From assembly GCA_934045075.1 (NCBI GenBank), contig OW203729.1, positions 4,537,816-4,601,815 on the forward strand: a stretch of DNA of 64,000 bases, written 5' to 3'. Positions 1 to 12,990 of this stretch are shown here, one piece after another (within the stretch, counting starts at the first letter, position 1; each line of letters opens with the position of its first letter). This DNA is from Yponomeuta sedellus (lineage: Eukaryota > Arthropoda > Insecta > Lepidoptera > Yponomeutidae). The notes under the pieces were generated by a model. The model saw nothing but the letters and a program-made list of their open reading frames with translations, was not told the origin of the DNA and did not search any database. A program made the position numbers and the translations under genes.

Positions 1-3000
1 AAACATCAGATGAGCACGCAATGATGTAGGCTGCTACTTGGGGTTTCCAAAAAACCATAAGATCTGACTGAGGGGATAATTTCCGTTGTGTTGTGTATCG
101 AAACACTGGAACATAATATTAGAAACAATCCCAGCGAGAAACATGTTAAAAAAATTGTTTGGATTATAACAAACCAATTTTTATTTAACAAGAATCCACA
201 CTACACGAAACACGATATGCCGAAAATATTGGAATATACAAAAAAAAACACTTTTTTGAACTAAAACTTTCGCACTACACATTAAGCACTACACAGCACT
301 ACACATTAATTTGTAACCGTCAAGGCAGTTGGTTCGATTACAAATCAATAAAATCAGTTTGGTTTTCAGTTCCAGAAACGTCGTTACCTTAATACCTACG
401 GCAAAGGTATGACTTAACTTTTGTATACCAGACCTTTGTCACGAACATTTCACTAGATATGTTACTTGATCACCCAAATAACTGTCCATAACCAAACCCC
501 GGAAATGCAACTTTAAGTGGCACGTCACCGCCACTCCTCTATTAGCAACGCGACGAAGTGACAGATCCTCAACCGCAGAGGGAGTCGCTGACAGCATTGA
601 CAGACACTCATCCAGTTTCACACGATGTGCTTTCAACGAATTAAGGGACACGTTAATCCTTAGTTTGGTTAGTCGACGATTGACGTGGGACTAAGGGTTC
701 GGTGGTTATTTTTAGTCTCGACGAAGAAGAGTTTGTGGCTTGGTTTTCCCTGATTTCTCTGTAACCTTCTCTGAGCGAAATAAACTATGAACAAAACTAA
801 CAGCTTACACTGGTAAGCAGTTATATTGTTCATCTTCCCAGGTTTCCCTTTAGATTGTTCTCCACTTTTCATCTCTTAGATAGAGTTGATGAATACAAAA
901 TGAAACCAAGTAATTGGCGTAAATTCCTCCAATGATGTGCCGTAATACTTACGGACTGATTAGGGCAGCTAAGATCAATATCTCGAAAACATGGGATCCA
1001 ATTAACTCGACTTCAATTAATGCAAATTGCAAAGGCGCGACCAAAATTTGATCTCTCCCGAAAAATTCCAGCGATTCGATTAAAATTAAATGTTAATGAA
1101 ATTTATGGCGACGCAAATAGCGGCCGCACTTAAGATTCCACAAATTGTAGCCGGAAATCGTACATTAAATACAATATGGAGGCGATGAGAGCACCCATTA
1201 GCACCTTGCTGAGATAACTCACTGAAAACACAAATGCACAGAAATATAGCTCAGGTAACAGCCCAATCTGAATAGTTTAGAGGAGAAATTTATGATCACC
1301 TGTAACCTATGGGAAAAGATACTTTATAATTATAAACGAACAATATACATAGGCTATTTTATTTCATTATTTAGGAACGCCAGTCTACACATCAACCAAT
1401 ACACTAGGAAGCAGTACATAGTTAGAGGCATAAACAACATTTGCATCATAAAAAGTGTTGGAAATGCCAACTTTGCCAGGAAAGATTGATCAGCGCTATT
1501 ATAAATAAATAATAAATAACTTCCACACAACAGTCATTCGTAGTATACCCTGTGGTATGGTAACCAGGCAAGTTCATCACAAACATGTCTTTGCAACACA
1601 CCCAAACTGAGGCTATTTCTACAAATATACGGCGGCTCCAAGTGGAAATCGAACCGACCTCCGGCATGGTAATCAGACATGATTCCGTAAGACCAATGAG
1701 GCATAATATTGATTCGATGTGCTTTATACAGAAGAGAAGATCTGTTGGTATTGCTTGGATTATTGCGTTATTGCTTGCAAGGTCTCTTCTCTTTCCCGTC
1801 CGACTCGGTCTGTTCCTGCATCCATAATGAAGAATTTTCGAACAGAATCGGTAATTCCTAGTAAAATCCCTCGTGAGAGAGCGGAATGGCAGATGTCAAT
1901 GTGTACTTCTGTGTCCCCACTCTGGGTAACGGACGTCGACACTCGGAGTGTCAATGATGTGTAGGTGATCGATTACCTCGCTTTTCCCTCTGTTATTATT
2001 GTATTTCCTCTCTGATATTTGATTACGCCATATCATTTACGACTCTGAATTTGAATTAAACTTTTATCTTGTTCACGTTATCTATAGTCACAAAAGAAAC
2101 AAAAGTTAAAAACTATAACCCGACTACTAATGGATGGCGCTAGTATTCATAAACGCCGAAATGTATTGTAAAATTTAATCTTTGTGTATGTTTGGAATAT
2201 TTTGTTGTATTATATTTATGAACGCAGAATTTTCTTCTCTTTCAATTGATATTACACTCGATAGAAAAAATAATAATGATCTCCACCTTTTTTGACGTAT
2301 TTACATACTGATTTTCGTCCTTAAAAAACATAGCGCACGTCTACCAAACCATGACAATGAATCGGTTGATTCATCTAAATCGGATGAGTACTTTAGAAAC
2401 TTCCGTAATTCACTATCTTTTGCCTCTGCCGTAATCTGAAAAAATGTGAGTTATTTAATATCAAAGTCTAGCCCAGTCTGCAATGAAGACCTAATAACCA
2501 TGAAGACAAACGAATGACTGTGTGTGACCGCGCTATATCATAGCTAAAATACTCTTTCCAAAACATATATTTCCTGGCTACTTTAAGTTAGTTAAGTGAT
2601 GACAACTACATAAACTTAACGTTTCCGAAGTGTCAAAATAATATGTATATTTGACAAAAGTGAAAATCGACGTCACTACATAGTAGATCTCCAGAAAATG
2701 TAGCATTTTCACCATGGTAAGGGTGCAGAAAAAGGCTATAATGCTAATGGTAACTAAGCCAAATTTAACACATTTTCGTTATGAATCACCACAACGTGAT
2801 TCGCACAAGTTATCTAACTAGAGGAACCGAAAAGTCCTTGAGGTCTAACGTGGAGTTATCGTACACGCAATGCCTTTACTATGATTGCTTCGGCGCAAAT
2901 GAATCACACACCGGATTTACATAAGTGACGCCGATTCCATGAATGGAATAATACCTAAACCTATAGCCACTACCAGTACATAATCGTAATAACAAATCGC

Positions 3001-4096
3001 GGACCAAGTAAACAATCTAGATAGGTAAGGTAACTCGAGGCAATACCAAGAAGATGATTGAAGTAAATCGCGTTGTTATGTTTTGAAATCGAAAAATGTG
3101 TAGAGACAAAACACTAGCTGGTTTTTTGGTCCTGAAGAAGAACCGAAGGATGTCTGACTGTTGCAACTTACTTCTGGGCTAGATTGTACTCTCAATTTAA
3201 CCTCACATTCACACATAGATTAGAAACGTTGTATATCATTTATAAATAATAAGAACTCTGGAACGACCTATTTAAAAAACCTACAGACTTCAGGTCTGGT
3301 TTTATTTGTAAATTAGTAAAACAGAAAACTGGATAGAATCGGAGAAGCAGGTAAAAAAGTCAGATCTGGTCAAAGGGTAAAGTAGTAGTGGTGAAAAATG
3401 AGGGAAATCGAAGAATGTGTGACGTAATTTAAATATTTGAAAATTATAGATAGAAAAAGAAATAAAAATGGTGTGAAGAGGTTTGCACCGTCACAGATTA
3501 GCGATGAAAATTAAAAAAAAAACTGAAGTAAAACTTCTACTACTATCTACTAAGTAGACGAGACCAACCTGTATACTTCACAATACTTCTAAGCATCTAA
3601 TAGGTCCCGCTTGCTTATTAGTGAATGCTCCGCAGTCAAGTTGTTGGTTATTTATTACTCAATTTTTTTATTTCAAAATCTGACCAATAGTTAAAGAGTT
3701 ACGAGGGAATATAGAATCGGACATACTTACAGACCTTTTTTGGCTACGCCGCAGTCGGATAAATAGAAGACAAACCATTTCTTTAGACAATCCATTGTAT
3801 GGAGCGTATTTCGTAAAACTTTTCGGAGCTTTTTATACAAAGATGTGGAAATACTGTTAGAGCTGCTGCACCCAAGCGCTAACCATGGCGTCCCTTAAAG
3901 GGCATCCCATTTACCCGATAAGGGGGCGGCAGAGATGGTAAGCCGTTATCACCATAGATGGCGATTAGCAGATACGGTGGACAAAACCGTTGGGGCACAA
4001 AAGGTTCGTTAATGAGGCACTCTATCATTAGGTTGGGTATTTTTATGGTTCTCGAGACAATTAACTAAATTATCTGTGAATAGCTGCGGTAGTAGT
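1..4096. other. AT-rich spacer with no recognised gene
   Basis: I see no convincing exon, RNA gene or complete mobile element here. A 70-codon minus-strand frame at 439-651 looks more protein-like than its surroundings but has no splice context and no family I recognise. The remaining short frames look like chance frames in AT-rich DNA. Confidence 0.5.
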
Positions 4097-4280
4097 GTAG
4101 GACGCCCTCCGACTAGGTGGGATGACGATCTGCGAAAAACTGCCGGCAGTTGTTGGATGCAGCAAGCTGAAGACAGGGCGCTATGGCGCTCATTAGGCTC
4201 TCCTAATGAGCGCCATAGCCCGAGGGCTATGTCCAGCAGTGGACTAACATATAGCCTGAAGAAGAGGAGAGAGAGAGAAC
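4097..4280 (+). mobile_element. 3' end of an RTE-like LINE, copy 1
   Basis: The plus strand reads as the C-terminal tail of a LINE reverse-transcriptase protein: G-R-P-P-T-R-W-D-D-D-L-R-K-T-A, then a Q-A-E-D-R-A-L-W-R-S-L block, then a purine-rich GAAGAAGAGGAGAG tail. Two further copies at 33978-34116 and 35285-35504 share this tail and the CCAGCAGTGGACTA string after it. Only the last few dozen codons are present, as expected of a 5'-truncated insertion. This copy differs from the others by an extra inverted segment at 4198-4219, which breaks the reading frame. Confidence 0.75.
4180..4219. repeat. Perfect 18-bp hairpin inside the LINE tail
   Basis: The arms at 4180-4197 and 4202-4219 are exact reverse complements, separated by the loop CTCT. 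The sister copies at 34.0 and 35.4 kb have only the left arm, so the right arm was added in this copy, probably by a fold-back template switch. Confidence 0.85.
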
Positions 4281-4316
4281 TGCGGTGTTACGTACGTACA
4301 TACATAACAGAAACTC

Positions 4317-4372
4317 ACGCCTGTAAACCAGAGAGGTGTATAAGAGGTAAAATATGAAGGACTGCCACTACT
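4317..4372 (-). repeat. Short remnant of a LINE tail ending in TTACAGGCGTGAG (minus strand)
   Basis: On the minus strand this ends in TTTACAGGCGTGAG followed by a TATGTATGTACG-like tail. It matches the end of the better-preserved copy at 28163-28360. Only the last few codons and the tail are visible. Confidence 0.4.
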
Positions 4373-5273
4373 ATCATAATATTATATCTATATCCTAGTT
4401 TTGGGCGTACAGGTCTCGGCACCGTTTTATTGTTATTTGGAAGTGTATTGTGATTGCTTTGTCCGGTCCGGCTCCAGACATTCTTAGCGCGTGTGTCAAA
4501 GCGACAGCCGATAAAAAGCTTCACAAATGGAGCCATCAAAATGGCATAATAATGCAGCGTACGGGCCCCTAAACTCGCTTAACCTTGAGTATAGCAAAAA
4601 ATAAATTAAATGCCCTTAGAGAAATGGAGACAAATTATTATGTTCAATGGAGGTATAATTACGTCTAATAGTCGCATTAATAGCTAAGGTGCGAAAATTA
4701 CAAAGCTCGGCTCCAACTATTCTAATACCGACCAACTTTGCTTTAGAACAATTTGTGAATTTAAATTAAAAATGGCACTCGTTAACAGTAAAGGAAAACA
4801 TCGCTACGAAACCCGACAGTACGAGGTGTTCATATATCTCATCTTTTTTCCTCTGTGCCTCTATCTACGTAAAATGGCCTAACTATAAGGTTAAGTGTGG
4901 ATATCTCATTTCTAGTTATTTGTCCATTTTATTCAAAAATGTATTACATTTTGAACTGGACATGTAGTTTAACTCACAACGTTCATTAAGCGAGCGTTCG
5001 AGCTTGATACGATGACTACTTTTATTAAGCTCAATAGGAACTGTTACTATAGCTTCTTGTCTATTCGTTCATTTCGGCGGTACAGATTTATGTGCGCATC
5101 GTATTAGGTCGCCTCGCCGGCTCCAAAGGTCACAAGGCTGCGGCGGCTATACCTTTGCAGTAAGGCGTGCCAAAACGGTTTGAACCCTGACCTAATGCGG
5201 CAATACGATACCTGAATTAATCGTTTGCAGCCTTTATGAGAACCGTGGTAGCAGAATGATCATTAAACGGTTT
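4373..5273. other. Spacer with no recognised feature
   Basis: I see no gene or complete element here. The stretch 5085-5230 has partly mirrored GC-rich ends (GTATTAGGTC against GACCTAAT) that could be a decayed inverted-repeat element. The match is too poor to call. Confidence 0.4.
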
Positions 5274-5470
5274 CTAGGGTTCCGTACCCGAAAGGAACCA
5301 AACCGAACCCTATTACTCTGTTTCCGTGTTGGTCTGTTTATCTGTCTGACACGAAAAGGACTCTATCTTTGGAACTGTAATAGGTAGATAGTTGAAATTT
5401 GTATAGTACACGTGTTATTACGATGGGTTTCCTATCAAATAAAATTTTAATTTTATTTTGTAATAATAAA
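5274..5470 (+). repeat. Dispersed repeat starting CTAGGGTTCCGTACCC
   Basis: The block CTAGGGTTCCGTACCCGAAA, followed by a CCTATTACTCTG segment and a GATAGTTGAAATTTGTA segment, has the order of a dispersed repeat I know from many insect genomes. Its superfamily is uncertain. The call rests on recognition and there is no second copy in the window. Confidence 0.5.
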
Positions 5471-5568
5471 TAGGAGTCTTCATACAAGAAACTTTTTTTT
5501 TGTTTTTGCTCTATCGTTAAAACGGTAATACATATAGGCATCGAACTTAGAGTGATTTAGTGGGCTTA

Positions 5569-5692
5569 GGGCTAATTTCTGAATTGAGAAATTCGCTAAG
5601 TAAATAGTTAACTTCGAATTTCTCAGAAAAGAGTGTGACATTACGTTACTTACGTATTTGCTTAGTGCAATTCTCAATTCAGAAGCCGGCCC
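5569..5692. mobile_element. Short TIR element (MITE) with TTA target duplication
   Basis: The ends are imperfect inverted repeats of about 37 bp. The left begins GGGCTAATTTCTGAATTGAG; the right, read inverted, begins GGGCCGGCTTCTGAATTGAG. TTA flanks both sides. A 3-bp TTA duplication with GGG-starting termini is typical of PIF/Harbinger MITEs. At 124 bp it has no coding capacity. A related fragment lies at 27490-27572. Confidence 0.65.
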
Positions 5693-6217
5693 TTATTATA
5701 TCTTCTAAGAAATTATAAAAACAGTCAAGCTCTATTCGGTCTTACTATATATACTTTACATATTTACAGCAAAGTGACGTCGTTCCTAACCATCGGTGCG
5801 CCAATCCGACTCGCACTTAGCCGGTTTTTTTTTACTAAAGCTACAATACCAGTGGACTTCAATAACCCCAGCTCGCTGCAGCTCAATTTAATTTCTCCCC
5901 AATATTCGAAGGCATGTGTCCTGCAATGAGGTGTTCTTAACATAATTGCTTGAACCGTCGAAGCATCTATCGCTTTAATTGTCCCAATAGGTCTGAATGC
6001 GGGTTTCCACAGCGTAGGCGGCACTCGCTGCCCGTTCCATCAGACAGCTATCAGTAACGAACGACCAGCCCTCCATTATGTCAGCAACACGGCACAGCCC
6101 GGAGCCATCAGATGATTGGCAGCGAAGAAGGGAATTATTTTTATACAATTTTTGTCACTGTAATTGCTGTGTACAATGAAGAATACTCTATCTTCTATCT
6201 ATCTATTTTAATAATAG

Positions 6218-6350
6218 AATAAATGTGGAGTTTCTTTGATAGCTTCTCGTCCACACAATCTATTAATTGTGAAACTGACAAACGTGCATTGATGTTCATT
6301 AAATTAACATTTTGTATTATAGTTATAAAAAAAATGGTTTCATTTTAGGA
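6218..6350 (+). repeat. Dispersed repeat, copy 1 (TGTGGAGTTTCTTTGATAGC)
   Basis: This shares the ordered strings TGTGGAGTT, CTTTG, TAGCTTCT, TATTAATTGTGAAACT and GTTCATTAA with 27312-27420. The family was not identified. Two copies in one window, in the same orientation, support a repeat. Confidence 0.6.
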
Positions 6351-6372
6351 GTGTCACCGATTCTTCAATTTC

Positions 6373-6470
6373 GTGAAGGAATCTACTAAACAGTAGATTC
6401 CTTCACTGCAAAAGGCAAAAGGCCTGAAGGAAAGGAGCTCAAACGAGCTCCTTTCCTTCAGGCCTTTTGC
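6373..6470. repeat. Two adjacent perfect hairpins with identical AAAC loops
   Basis: Hairpin 1 has arms at 6373-6387 and 6392-6406 (15 bp). Hairpin 2 has arms at 6415-6440 and 6445-6470 (26 bp). Both arm pairs match perfectly and both loops read AAAC. The two are only 8 bases apart. They could be foldback DNA, a hairpin RNA locus or a copying artefact; the sequence alone does not decide. Confidence 0.8.
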
Positions 6471-9400
6471 TACTCTTATATTAAAGTTACTTAGTTAGTT
6501 TTATAGCGTAACAATCATCCACACCCCGCTTTGATGTAAGCAGACACTTAGACCAAACTCTTTACTCTCGCCTGTCCGCTTTCTCTGATAAGAGTTTTTT
6601 CCAATCGCACCAAAGGAAGTCTTACAATTTTTATGTCCTTCATATGTAACTATGAATTGTGTCACCACACCACTATGTATCAATCGGTTTATCAATCTGT
6701 CGTCCACTTCTGAGTGCTTAGTGCGAGTTTGACAGATCCAATCGAGTAACTTTACTACCGCGTTAATCGAGCATTGAGTAGTGAGTATGAGTAAGTTAAC
6801 CGTTCGAACTGGCAAAACGCTGTCACAGTACAACTCGCACTCGCGTTTATTCGTGTTTTGGCTGGTAAACGTGTTCACTTCTCAACGTAAACCATTACAA
6901 CTCGCACTCAGCAATTTTAATTTCCATACTTGTCGCTAGGTGGCGCTTCCTCGATGCCATAGAAATATGAGTTTACGTTAACGCGATCGAGTAGTTAAAA
7001 AACTCGCACTAAGCACTCAGCTCCGCTAATATGTAAGACACAAATCTAACAAGTGTCAAAAAAATTGCGTTGCTGAAGGTGATGCCCGCTTCGTCGACAC
7101 CATGATCAATACCATCAGGCCCTCAATTATGTCATGCCGAACGAACTAATAGGATACTTAGCTGTCAATTAACTGGATCTCTATAGAAGTCGTGACTGCC
7201 CTGATCGATATAATCAGCTTGGGTATTGTTTCTGCTACTGCATTTGAGATCGGATGTCAGATTGCCTGGTAAAAGGCATTGATTGTCCATTGGTCATGTC
7301 AGACTGGCTGATTGAGTAATGACGAAATAATGGGTTGGGTCACAGTGGGTTGGGTTCGAAGTTACGGGATATGGGCTACCTGAGATAATATACAAAGAAA
7401 CCAAAGACAAGTAAATAATGTATAACGATATTAAACAAATGATATACAAACTTAAGCAAATATCTGAACAGCATAACACCAAGCGACTCTAACACTTGTT
7501 GCGTAGGTTCAAACTTGCTCCAAAGTCCGACCCATATAAAGTAACTAGGCACGCAGGTTACATTCGAACGGTCCATTGATCGCGATCGACGAAGTAGTGG
7601 GAGTCTCCATTCATAAACTGCGCCTGCGCCGGTCTTACGGACTTAAACGCACCAATTACAACAACGTATCCAATTGGGTTTATTTCGTCGTAAAAATCCT
7701 ACACGCCGTTTAATTACGATTAAGAAATTATAATACTTCAGAGGTTAATAACTTAGGTTCTTAGACCAACAAAATGACAAGTAATCAAAATATTTGTCAG
7801 TAAATATTGCGAATTAGCATACGAATGCCAAATGTCATCATTATCTCTACCTACAAGTTCCATATCCTTCCCACCCACTACGTAACCGTGACAGCAAACT
7901 GCACTCAGACGACACAGCGTTGACAATTCCACAGCGACATAAAGCAAGCAATACTCGAAAGGAATTAGGCAACGGCAAATATTTGCGAACACGCCGCCTA
8001 CTGACGCCAACCTGCCGAATACCGGGACACCGACTCTACAGAGGTTAACGGTATTCACAGAAGTAACGCTTCATCTTCTTTTTCTTTATTTAAACATTTC
8101 TTTGATTCTCACCACTTCACGTAGCGACTGTATAATCGAAATTAATGAATATTTTCTAGCATTAGTGAATTAATTATGTCTGGTATATTACATACGAGAG
8201 GCTTAAAGAGATGGATAGATGAGTAAAAAGAAGTACCATGCCTCAGAGAACGCCTGTCCCCAGCAGATTGCAGCATGATCTATTAAAGTTAACTTGGGAG
8301 AGAGGCAGCAAAAGTGTGTACGTTCGTAGATCAATACCCCCCACAAATTACATCAAAGCTATACCTCTCGTCATTCTATTTCGCTGCCGGTCAAATGGTC
8401 AATAAACACCCACGTGACGACAACGACGATGGATGCAAACATAATTTAGACTAGTAACTACGTGGGGACTAATGGGCGAGAGATTTGGGAAGGATCTTGT
8501 TCGATAGACATTTTGAGAAGATCTGTAAATGGTTTAGTCAAATATAATAAAAACAGAAGAAGAAAGTCGTGCGTAAGTAACTATTTAAAGAAATGCAAAG
8601 AAAAATTTCGATGAATGAATCGTCGACCACTAGTAGACAATAATAATGACGTTGAGAAAGGCAAATAGATACCAAGAAATGTCGAACAGACATTGAGTAT
8701 ATTTTCGCTGAGCCGCAATATTAAGAAAGCGGACATTTTTATAAGCCGTAGAGTTACTTCATAGCTTGATCGTTGAAGGATAAATAGAAAGCAAAAACTG
8801 CAAGCCGTTTATCACCGTGCACTAACTACAGCAATTTACCAGTAATCAGGGAGAATCGAGTTAATTTTACGAGAGTTTTGCACTCGCCTGCGGAGGCGGC
8901 TGGCCAGACAACCCGTCACTCGAGACGAAGGAGTGGACAGTGTCGTAAATTTAACACTTTTCCACGTGTTTGTCGAGACAGGTAGTAAGGTCATAAGGCC
9001 AAAAACTGCAATGTGAAGAACTCACAAAAAATTGGTTGTCCAGTGGACACCCAATTTTTTAGTAACTCTTCATGTAAACTTTATTTGTAGAATAAGTGGA
9101 GTAACTCCATGAAAGTCAAAAATTTGGCTGTAAAGTTAGATATTGCACAAAATTTAAAACATTGACAACATGGTATTTACCTACTCGTGGCAAGTTTACC
9201 AAGTTGTTTACCAAATTCACTGGCCTGAGACGCGCCGTTCTGAGATTGGCAATCTTCGAGTAAACTCCCAAAGGTATCGGAGCGGAGTCATAATTGTGTA
9301 TGACGTAGGCTTCATTGACACACAAATATATCAAAAACAAAGGAAAACAAACAATTCTTCGAAACGTCAACTTTTTATACCATCCATAACATATTCAACA

Positions 9401-12400
9401 CGCGTACTGCTTTCAATGTGCTAATATGGCGATACGCAAACAGAATCTGGATTCCCGCGGCATTGGAGGCATAACCAATGGCATGGAAGAGAAGAGCCGG
9501 GACCAACGACCTAGCCAATCGCTGAGGGAATACAAATGTCACAATTGGGTGATCAAACAGGCGGTGACATGGTAAAAACGTTACAGTAAGCAAACTTGGA
9601 GAGGTGGGTGACCTTCCCAAGTTTGCTCTAATAAAAGGTTACAAAAATGTGTATTGCAACAGTCGATCGACATGAGACACGAGATTTAAATGATGACGAT
9701 CTAAACTTAGCATTTTTTTGGACATCAGGCAAGCTCTTTGAGCAGTGTATTTTTCTTGTACTTGTATAATGTATGTTGTGCAATAAAGAGTATTATTCTA
9801 ATCTAATCAAAATCACATCTATCTAACCAAACAAGTTATTTCATGATGTCTTCACGGAGGAGAAAGACTTTCCCGCATCTACTTACCTGACAAGCCAAAT
9901 TTATTTACTCGCGCATCAGGGTGCGGTAGCGCCTCCCATTTCCTAAGTCGAAAGCACAGCTACACCCGAATTTACACTTCTACGTAACAGCCAGCGATGG
10001 CCTTTGGAGTCAAATGCCCGCAGGTGCTTCCTGTGTGGATTGTAAGCAGCGATGGTGCGAAAACAGAATTCCGATCGATGACCTTCACTATTGGGCACCG
10101 ACAATAAATTCAATAGGTAATTAATTTATCCGCCAGGGCTATCCGGCTTTACTTTACGCGGTTGATATGATAACGCTTTGAAATGTCAAGAGTCGTTAGT
10201 AAGGATTTCCGTCTCCACCCTACACTATCGTTACTCACATATTATTTTTGTTGGCATTTGCGCACGGCAGTAACTAATTTCGGAATGTATTCGGTATCTT
10301 TGCTAAAGAACGTGGGAACCCATTGTTCCATGTCGAATAAACAATGGCGCCGCAAAAAACCTGGGTTCACAGCTCAAAGATAAATGTACGATTGTGCAAG
10401 TCTCATTACAGGAGCCTTTAAATTGTTTTTATATTTTATGGCGGCGAGAACAATATATAATGCTGCGGTTTTTACGCAGATACGGTCTCGGGGACAGTCG
10501 TAAAGCATTCGGAATCGCAATCTGCGTACGGTACACGACACCGTTTGACTTGAGACACCTACAGAAGGTATAGTGTAGGAAGACGACGTGGTAAGCGTAC
10601 AATCTTGAGGCGAGACATCAACACCTTGGACTGATAAAACGACCAGTTGTCCCTGTCGATCCACATTCCTTGACAAATGTTTATCAGCGCCAACAAGACA
10701 AGTTACACGGCCAGCCGGGACGAAGGACCATAAATATGTCCCGATATGATCACCACCACCTTCCTCTTACCCTGTTAGAGATATTTTCTCGTCAACGTAA
10801 CGGCAACTGCTGGCGTTCGTAACTAGAGCGTTGCATTCCCACATCAAGTGTGGAAAAAATACTGCTATTTTGTCGCCTGAAGAACTGTGCTTGAAGTCTT
10901 CTTCTCTGACTAACTTAGCTGAGAGGTTGATGTTATTATATTATAGTCCTACTGCATTTCTATTTTTTTCTTCTGAGAGTTAAAAACATTTTGTGACACT
11001 GCATTGCCAAAAGTCAATAAGTCAGCTTGTTATCAGATGCAATATCATATCAGAATACAAGTTCTCATGCCGTGTCCGGGAAATGCGTACACATAATTAT
11101 CTGCTTGGCGATTCTGCAATAACTCGTTAGTTATTTATGATCCTTATTTCGAAGAGTGTAAGATGTGTTTAGGTTGGAATTTCAGTGAATGTGAACGTAT
11201 ATTCCCACGCGTTAAAGATTGCACGCCTAGTTCCATCTAATTAGACATCTGGGTAGACACAGCTATTGCAGTAATTAGTTTTGTTAGTACGGTGAAGGTA
11301 TCAACAGTTTTATCGCTTTTGTCAGAAGTAATGTTGTTAACTTCTCTGCTACCAGTAAAAGGGAATAAAAACTTGCCTTAGTCTTCCATGTCAGACTTCC
11401 CCTCTAGCCAAGCCTCCATACAGACAAATTGAATTAAGCTAAATCATTTTATCTCTGCAAATATGAGACTTATACCCGGACTAACAGCCAGTGGGCAGCA
11501 ATAGCGAATCGTAACGGTTGACCAACCAATGAAGTCTTGGTTTACATTGCGGTCATATTATACTTTTAATGACTGGTTTTATCTACACAGCTAATATTTC
11601 AGATGATATTGTATAATCAACACTTTTCTGAATTGTTGAGGTTGATACGGTTAGGGCCAGTCAGATATTAATACGTATTTAGTTTTTATTTAGTCGTCCA
11701 AGTACCTTCACTTCGATGAAGATCGACGATGTGCTTCGAGATATCTGAGAGTGAGTCTAATCCTATTATTATTTTATGACTGAGCACGACCTGTGCCTAC
11801 TCCATCCAGTTTTCTGACTAGAATACCAGCGGCTTCTTTGGCGACTGTTTTCATGCTATTCACTAAAAATCATAATTCAGACAATGTAACGAAGATAACA
11901 TATACAAAATTGTATGTGAAACTCTACAAAATATGTCAGGACTGAATACATATTTTGTAGAAACGCATTAGCTAGTTTTTACACATATAAATAGGTACTA
12001 CTATTGTAAAACGTCAAGGTTATCCTTTATAAAACAGGTTTACGGAAAAACCTACACCGAGAGGAATGAATGAACGTAGAATCTTCCTACGCCTACGCGC
12101 AGCTTTTTGCAAGCCGAACACGATTTTATATTAAAAAGACAGTGGCCTTATTTTGCAAGTATTCTCTTACTAATGTGTCACTTGAGATGGTTGGTCTCAT
12201 AAGATAAAGGTCTAATTCATTTTTGTGTACCTTAATTACTTATTCGAATATTTGAGTTCAGACCAAAAAGGATCACTAAGAAAATTATATCTTCAGAACC
12301 TAAATTCAGGTTTGCATTAACTTAAGTAGTGTCATCCAAGCCACAGAGCTCGTATACAATATATAACCTTGGCTTTTCCTTCCATGCCAAGGAACTGGTG

Positions 12401-12990
12401 CGCATCAAAAGCGACGCTACCAAGGACGTACGCACATACTCCCGGCGTATTCGTACACACAGTCCTTGTTTAGGTACCGATTTACATAGCGTCCATACCG
12501 GACCGGATGCCAAGTGGCAACGTGCAGTGCATTCATGCTTACATTACTGTGGCCTGACAAAACTGGACACCTCCAGCTTAACAACAACAGTTTGTCGCTC
12601 GGACCACCAGGTTCAGCGTCGTTGGTTGGTCACACAGTACAAGTATAGTGGTAATATGTGTCGCAGTGACCTTGTTGCCTTTAGTTTGTCACCGGACGGA
12701 CCACCCGATGGAGGAACCAGTTTGTAAAAAAGCAAGGCGGAGAAAAGCCGATAATGTTCGGTGGGATCAATAATTGAATTTTGGGTGGCTTCGTCCGTCT
12801 TGAAAAGGTTGAAGTTAAGCCTTTTTGTCTGAGTATGAGAAGCTTGTGATGTGTACTCGAAATTCTTGGATGACATCAGGATTAGATCATTCAAGGTAAT
12901 AAAAGTAGGGATGATCGAAAGTTCCACCAGTCTCCAAATAAAGTACCTTTGTACAACATCGATTTTGGTGCGGTGAGAGCATCACCAAAC
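6471..12990. other. Spacer; one long imperfect hairpin, no recognised gene
   Basis: At 9026-9060 a 17-bp inverted repeat (one mismatch, one-base loop) sits inside a longer imperfect one at 9013-9073. Frames of 100-132 codons occur at 6501-6878 (minus), 7753-8058 (minus), 10374-10676 (minus) and 12329-12727 (plus). None has a motif, splice context or family I can name, so I do not call them genes. Confidence 0.4.

Noticed and set aside
6501..6878. 125-codon minus-strand gene
   Set aside because: It is low-complexity by eye and has no motif or exon context. The stretch contains repeated ACTCGCACT words, suggesting repeat-derived sequence.
10374..10676. 100-codon minus-strand exon
   Set aside because: The Ser/Val/Thr-rich stretch looked protein-like, but no acceptor and donor in phase could be found and it matches no family I know.
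12329..12727. 132-codon plus-strand gene
   Set aside because: No domain, splice site or codon pattern distinguishes it, and an open frame also exists on the opposite strand.
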